Assembly: GCA_014338405.1 (NCBI GenBank)
Contig: JTDE01021172.1
Span: 62,001 to 126,000, forward strand
Direction of reading: 5' to 3'
DNA: 64,000 nt
Origin: Paragonimus skrjabini miyazakii
Taxonomy: Eukaryota; Platyhelminthes; Trematoda; Plagiorchiida; Troglotrematidae
This document shows, in pieces, positions 60,201-64,000 of this stretch; position 1 is the stretch's first letter, and every line of letters starts with the position of its first letter. The position numbers and the translations under genes are program-made. The notes beneath the pieces were generated by a model. The model did no database searches and was not told the DNA's origin. It saw nothing but the letters and a program-made list of their open reading frames with translations.

Positions 60201-61010
60201 TCGTAGAATCTGTCTGTAATCCACCAGTAACCCGTCAAAATGATGACAGACGCGACGGAAACAAGGGTTTATGGCAGTAAGATATTTGGCGCCCTAAAAC
60301 GGTTGGTTGTAAGACACAGTCAATAGAAACTTTAGACACTTGTTTTACAACAAGGATTCGCTTGCCAGTATTGATGGATGGTTGATATTGATGGAACGTA
60401 CATCTGACAGGTTACATCCTAGCTCTCCAAGTGCTAATCACGTGTGACCTGCAGTCATGTCTATCGACTGGCAACCAATACTCAAACAGAACAGTTAGAT
60501 TGAACTTTGAAAAACTGGGCAATGCCGTGGAGAATGTTCGTTAAGTAGGGCGTGTTATTATGTCATAATGTTGATGAACCATTGTCCGAATACGAATTAA
60601 TCTTGCAGACTCGGCAAATGGATATTTTTTGTTCATTAGAAGTTGACGCATAGTCAAAATGGCCAGAATGTTTTTTTACATGTGACTAATCACAATATAA
60701 ATGGCATTTTCTAACTTCTGAAAGCTATTTTTCTCAATGTGGTGCCCCAAAGATTTTAATAATCCACAATGGATTGTAGTTCACCTCAACAGAACCTCCC
60801 GAGGTTAGTATCATAGGGAGTATTCTTTGAGTTTACACTGGTTTATTATACATAATTAAACGACTAATTGGAAAGATTTTGCAGAGACATCCAGAAGAAA
60901 AGAAGACGCTTGCCTGAATGTCTGCCGTTCAACCACGAACATGGCTTTAGCGGACAGCCACTCAACAACAGCAATGTTTCCAGGATGATGAGCAGAAATT
61001 CCAACTAACA
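57280..61010 (+). mobile_element. Decayed Ty3/gypsy LTR retrotransposon
   Basis: Pieces appear in Ty3/gypsy order. They are gag ISTVKLVVNEVQEFNQKP and ITLEDWIRRCGHLF (57366-57480); protease EVQLGNAHLIDTG then LGTNWINETQLFDVP (58653-58770); RT LNGDEVFHEI (59168), RFLTVNTHR (59250) and AYLDHLN (59377, catalytic YLDD changed to YLDH); RNase H end KKGIPVQIANQ and HGDVFSRLTTE (about 60012-60130); and integrase NLADSANGYFL, EVDA(stop)SKWPE (60638), CGAPKILIIHNG (60738) and TTNMALADS (about 60930). The order PR-RT-RH-IN identifies Ty3/gypsy rather than Copia. Many stops and frameshifts make it dead. No LTR pair was found; the gap at 57115 may hide the left one. Confidence 0.85.
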
Positions 61011-61571
61011 CAATAAGAACAAAGACGCTTCCAACAGATCTGAGTGAACCAACAGAATTTCTATCATCTAGACCTAAGGGTGCATACTATATTGATAACC
61101 GGTATACGTGCAGAATATGTAACATGTCAGAAAGGTTTGGCAGCCAAAAAAGCAATGCTGTCTGTCGTGTTCATCACCAGTAATAGATCATTTGACGATG
61201 GCTAACAAATTGATCATTCTCATACGAAACAGTGTCAGTAAAACTACAAATTGATTTAATGACCCTATCCAGTTAGGTGGAGCCAACAACAGTCTTATAG
61301 GATATGCGTGAAACAACCCAATGCCAAGATATTTTACATTCTAAGCGTGCAAGATGTATCTGGAGTAGAAAAGTCTGTCAGTGAAGCAGTTCATCACAGT
61401 TCAAAGAGGATGGAAGAGCTTATTTGGATGCTGTAGATCACGTAGAATTACTGATTAGGTCAGAAAGATGTGTCTTCCATTAAGTTGCAAACCAACGAAA
61501 CAGCGTAAAATACATAAAGAATATCAATCAGACTTGACAACGCACGAGTATATGATACAAGTCTAACCTAC

Positions 61572-61678
61572 CGAGCTTTTAAATCCAGTACCAACGGAAT
61601 GTCAGCACGCTCCTCCGTTAAGATCAAGGCAGCCCGGACACCTGTTGCGATTGCACGGACGACCACTTCGTCTATGTC
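61572..61678 (-). CDS. TATDN3: TATDN3-like TatD hydrolase, exon near the N-terminus
   Basis: The exon is 107 bases between acceptor TTTTTGTTTGGTTCAG and donor GTAGGT. The phase-0 frame begins DIDEVVVRAIATGVRAALIL and ends LVLDLKA plus CG. It aligns with the TATDN3 segment D-L-D-D-V-L-E-K-A...V-V-A-L-V-A-V-A-E...R-Y, the first helix and strand after the metal-binding H-x-H. The leftover CG joins the first base of 46706-46751 to give the conserved Arg before Tyr. The exon carrying the start and the HxH motif was not found between here and 64000, so it lies outside the window. The enzyme is a predicted metal-dependent phosphoesterase or DNase, probably soluble. Confidence 0.87.
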
Positions 61679-62531
61679 CTGAACCAAACAAAAAGAAGAG
61701 AATAATACCTTAGGAAAGGCCAAATAAGTAACAGAAATTGCTACCAACATAATCCACATGTCTAGAGTTAACGAATGCAACGTTGTGTACAAAACAAATG
61801 CAGAATAATGATTATCGTTCCAATTGGAAGAATCACCATAAAGTAATTGTTTCACGAACAAGTGAACAGAACACATCGATGAGTGTGTTACCAAACAAAG
61901 GAGATCATCCGTTATGACTGTGCTTAAGAAAAATTCGGGTTTTTGGAAAATAAGATTAAACAGACCTACAAACTTTCAAAACACTCAGTTTCTAGACAAA
62001 AACAATAAACTTCTAAAGAGTTTCCACGCACAATGCATATAGATCAAATGTAGTATGCGGATAAACATGAGTCCTGTGTGCTAGAAACTGATTAAGCCAA
62101 CCGTGTTATCTGGTAACTATCCAATGTATATTGCCGATGTATGGTAATACACTTGTAGAAGCAAATACACCGTAAAGAGGTAATTATAACGATCCCCATA
62201 ACATTAAATGAATGTCGTCCAGTAATCGAGACAATTTTCAGATGTGCAACAGCAAAATCTGGTGAGTCTAAAGCGTTATATCCAGTAAATATATCGAACT
62301 GCCCAGAGTAACCCAATCTTAGGCCAAGAAACTTTGTTCGATTATTGCCTTGATAAATAGAATGCGCTAGCAACAGCTTGGTTGTTTGCTTCCGTTTCCA
62401 TTGCAAATTCAAAGTGTGAAAAAATGGTATTTCTAAGCCAAGGAGATTAGCACAAAAGGACAATTCACAGAAAAGGGGCCCGGAATCTATGTGAAAACCA
62501 TAAGAGCATCAGTTTACCGCCTGTTGCGTCC

Positions 62532-63875
62532 ATGTTACTCACTGGCCTCATTTTATGTCGGCTCACTAGGCTCAGAGAAAGTCAGGTACGCGAAGAACAG
62601 GCAGGATTCCGATCCGGTCGGGGGTGCGTTGATCACATTTTCACCTTGCGAAGGATCTTGGAACATCGGCACTGTTACAGACAGCCGACAGTCGTGATCT
62701 TTTTGGACCTGAAAGCTGCTTTCGATTCAGTTGCTCGTAACGTTCTCTGGAGCTGCCTTCTTCGCAAGGGAGCACCGCAGAAATACGTGAATCTGTTGAG
62801 ATCACTGTATGCTCACTTTGTGAGCAAGATGAGAGTTTATGAGCGACTGTCTCGGGCATTCATCACTTCTAGTGGTGTTAGTCAGGGGTGTCAGATTTCC
62901 CCCTTCTTGTTCAATTTTGTCATGGACGACATTCTGGATGCTGCGCTTCGGGAATCCAGTGGGCTTGGTGTTGAGCTTCTTCCTGGCGTTAAGATGACCG
63001 ATCTAGAGTACGCGGATGACATTGTCTTACTTAGCACCTCTGCCGAAGACATGCAGATCACGTTGAACAAGATGAGTGACCGGACTGGTTTGTATGGAAT
63101 GCGCTTCGCAGCTTCAAAATGCAAAGTGATGCTTGAAGACTGGGGAATTTCCACCCTTACTTTCTTCATTGCAGGTAATCCACTTCAGACTGTGGACAGT
63201 TTCACGTACTTGGGTGGCACTATCTCGTCATCTTGTAATATTGCTGATGAGATATCAGCGAGGATTGCAAAAGCACGAGTTGGCTTTGTCAAACTACGTC
63301 ATCTTTGGCGTTCAAAAGACGTCCGGTTGTCCCCGAAAGGAAGAGTATACAGTGCTTGTGTACGTACTGTTTTGCTCTTTGGTTCGAAAACGTGGCCAGT
63401 TCGCAAAGAAGATGTCAACAGACTTGCTGTGTGTGACCATTATTGTCTCCGCCAATTAGCCCACATTAAATGGACTGGTCGCGTGAGCAATGTGGCCGTC
63501 CGCCGGCGCGTATTCCAGGACGCTCGGCATGCGCGACCAGTCTGTGAACTACTCACGTTGCACAGCCTGCGATGGTTAGGTCACGTACTCCGTATGTCAT
63601 CTGATCGTTTACCGTACCGGGCATTATACACTGAGACCATCAACGGTGAAGAGAAACCACATGGTGGTCAAGTATTAGCGTGGTCACGAAATATGAAGAC
63701 CTTGACTGCTCCACTGAGCAAGGTGGGTAGGTATCGCCTGTCTGGATGGGGTCCTCGTGATCACTCAAACCGCTATCCGAGAAGGCCCGTGTGTCGCAGT
63801 CAACGGCGTACCTGCATCCATACCATTTCTATTTCTTCCGCTCAGACTTCTTTTATTAATTTTCAAACTCCTTAG
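62532..63875 (+). CDS. LINE reverse transcriptase, 447 codons open, 5'-truncated
   Basis: RT signatures in order are EQAGFRSGRGCVDHIF (res. 22-37), motif A IFLDLKAAFD (56-65), motif B SGVSQGCQISPFLF (114-127), motif C LEYADDIVLL (158-167, YADD intact), motif D GMRFAASKCKVML, motif E VDSFTYLGGTIS, and the post-RT RHLW, KGRVYSACVRTVLLF and RWLGHVLRMSSDR. The frame continues upstream of the ATG to about 62472, so the true start is lost. The endonuclease is absent. Near the end a 13-base deletion relative to the 32.8-kb copy, followed by a one-base gain, changes about ten residues but keeps the frame open. The protein cannot move itself without an endonuclease. Confidence 0.85.
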   Translation: MLLTGLILCRLTRLRESQVREEQAGFRSGRGCVDHIFTLRRILEHRHCYRQPTVVIFLDLKAAFDSVARNVLWSCLLRKGAPQKYVNLLRSLYAHFVSKMRVYERLSRAFITSSGVSQGCQISPFLFNFVMDDILDAALRESSGLGVELLPGVKMTDLEYADDIVLLSTSAEDMQITLNKMSDRTGLYGMRFAASKCKVMLEDWGISTLTFFIAGNPLQTVDSFTYLGGTISSSCNIADEISARIAKARVGFVKLRHLWRSKDVRLSPKGRVYSACVRTVLLFGSKTWPVRKEDVNRLAVCDHYCLRQLAHIKWTGRVSNVAVRRRVFQDARHARPVCELLTLHSLRWLGHVLRMSSDRLPYRALYTETINGEEKPHGGQVLAWSRNMKTLTAPLSKVGRYRLSGWGPRDHSNRYPRRPVCRSQRRTCIHTISISSAQTSFINFQTP

Positions 63876-63966
63876 TAGCGTTTTCTTCTAGGATATTCCA
63901 CGTCACTGTTGAAATGATCGGTGGCCCGAGCCACAGTATCTTCTGTTCAGGCCCATGGCTGATTTG

Positions 63967-63983
63967 ATGATGATGATGATGAC
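63967..63983 (+). repeat. (GAT)n tail of the LINE
   Basis: Five GAT units follow GGCTGATTT at the LINE 3' end. The same kind of tail appears at 20734-20747 (reverse). Confidence 0.9.
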
Positions 63984-64000
63984 CATAAGGTGGCCTTCGG

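Larger units (their letters stand above)
62471..63985 (+). mobile_element. RTE-type LINE, 5'-truncated, with open RT frame and (GAT)n tail
   Basis: Similarity to the 31-33 kb LINE starts at about 62471, inside the region before RT (C-E-N-H-x-x-I-S-L, about 62488), and runs through the coding end to a 105-base 3' UTR and a (GAT)n tail (63967-63983). Abrupt loss of the 5' part with an intact tail is the usual result of incomplete reverse transcription. The left junction and the window end prevent recognition of a target-site duplication. It is the least damaged LINE in the window. Confidence 0.88.

Noticed and set aside
62641..63169. Antisense frames within the LINE (72 and 92 codons)
   Set aside because: They are shadows of the plus-strand reverse-transcriptase frame.
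1..64000. CRISPR arrays, bacterial operons, riboswitches, rRNA genes
   Set aside because: None is seen. Sequence character, splice signals and repeat types are eukaryotic.

Overview
This window looks like an intron- and repeat-dominated piece of a large, low-GC flatworm nuclear genome, most likely a digenean trematode. That is inferred from the repeat content: RTE-type LINEs with an AP-endonuclease start and a (GAT)n tail, Penelope-like elements with a GIY-YIG endonuclease end, a Ty3/gypsy element, a Tc1 relic and tRNA-headed SINEs. It is also suggested by protein-coding exons of 30-150 bases separated by introns of many kilobases. Four runs of exactly 100 N mark scaffold joins. No rRNA, functional tRNA, CRISPR array or operon is seen.

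The best-supported gene is on the minus strand. Three exons (61572-61678, 46706-46751, 26659-26721) read in order and in phase as the first half of a TatD-type metal-dependent hydrolase, closest to animal TATDN3. Its introns are about 15 and 20 kb. A fourth minus-strand exon-like block (55816-55878) lies inside the first intron, is 63 bases long, and fits the reading phase on both sides, so it may be an optional cassette exon. The 5' end of the gene lies beyond base 64000 and the 3' half probably lies before base 1.

On the plus strand there are weaker exon sets. Bases 2580-6239 hold three exon-like blocks, the middle one reading as part of a spectrin repeat. Bases 25559-25791 hold a two-exon candidate. 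Bases 50819-56756 hold the 3' end of an unidentified gene, including a 118-base intron with a perfect TACTAAC branch site. The last set lies wholly inside the large TATDN3 intron, on the opposite strand.

The rest is mostly mobile-element remains. Penelope-like relics lie at 16.0-17.5 and 37.1-38.7 kb. RTE LINE pieces lie at 20.7-21.0, 31.1-33.0, 41.2-41.7, 42.9-43.7, 44.7-45.0 and 62.5-64.0 kb; the last still has an open reverse-transcriptase frame with YADD. A Tc1 transposase relic lies at 39.4-39.8 kb. A decayed Ty3/gypsy element with gag, protease, RT, RNase H and integrase traces in order lies at 57.3-61.0 kb. Two tRNA-headed SINE families (called A and B here) recur throughout, and both occur as inverted, palindromic composites. 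A 0.42-kb unclassified repeat occurs twice (19.0 and 28.4 kb), is only about 6 percent diverged, and is the youngest-looking duplication.

All similarity statements come from reading translations against remembered family motifs; no database search was run.
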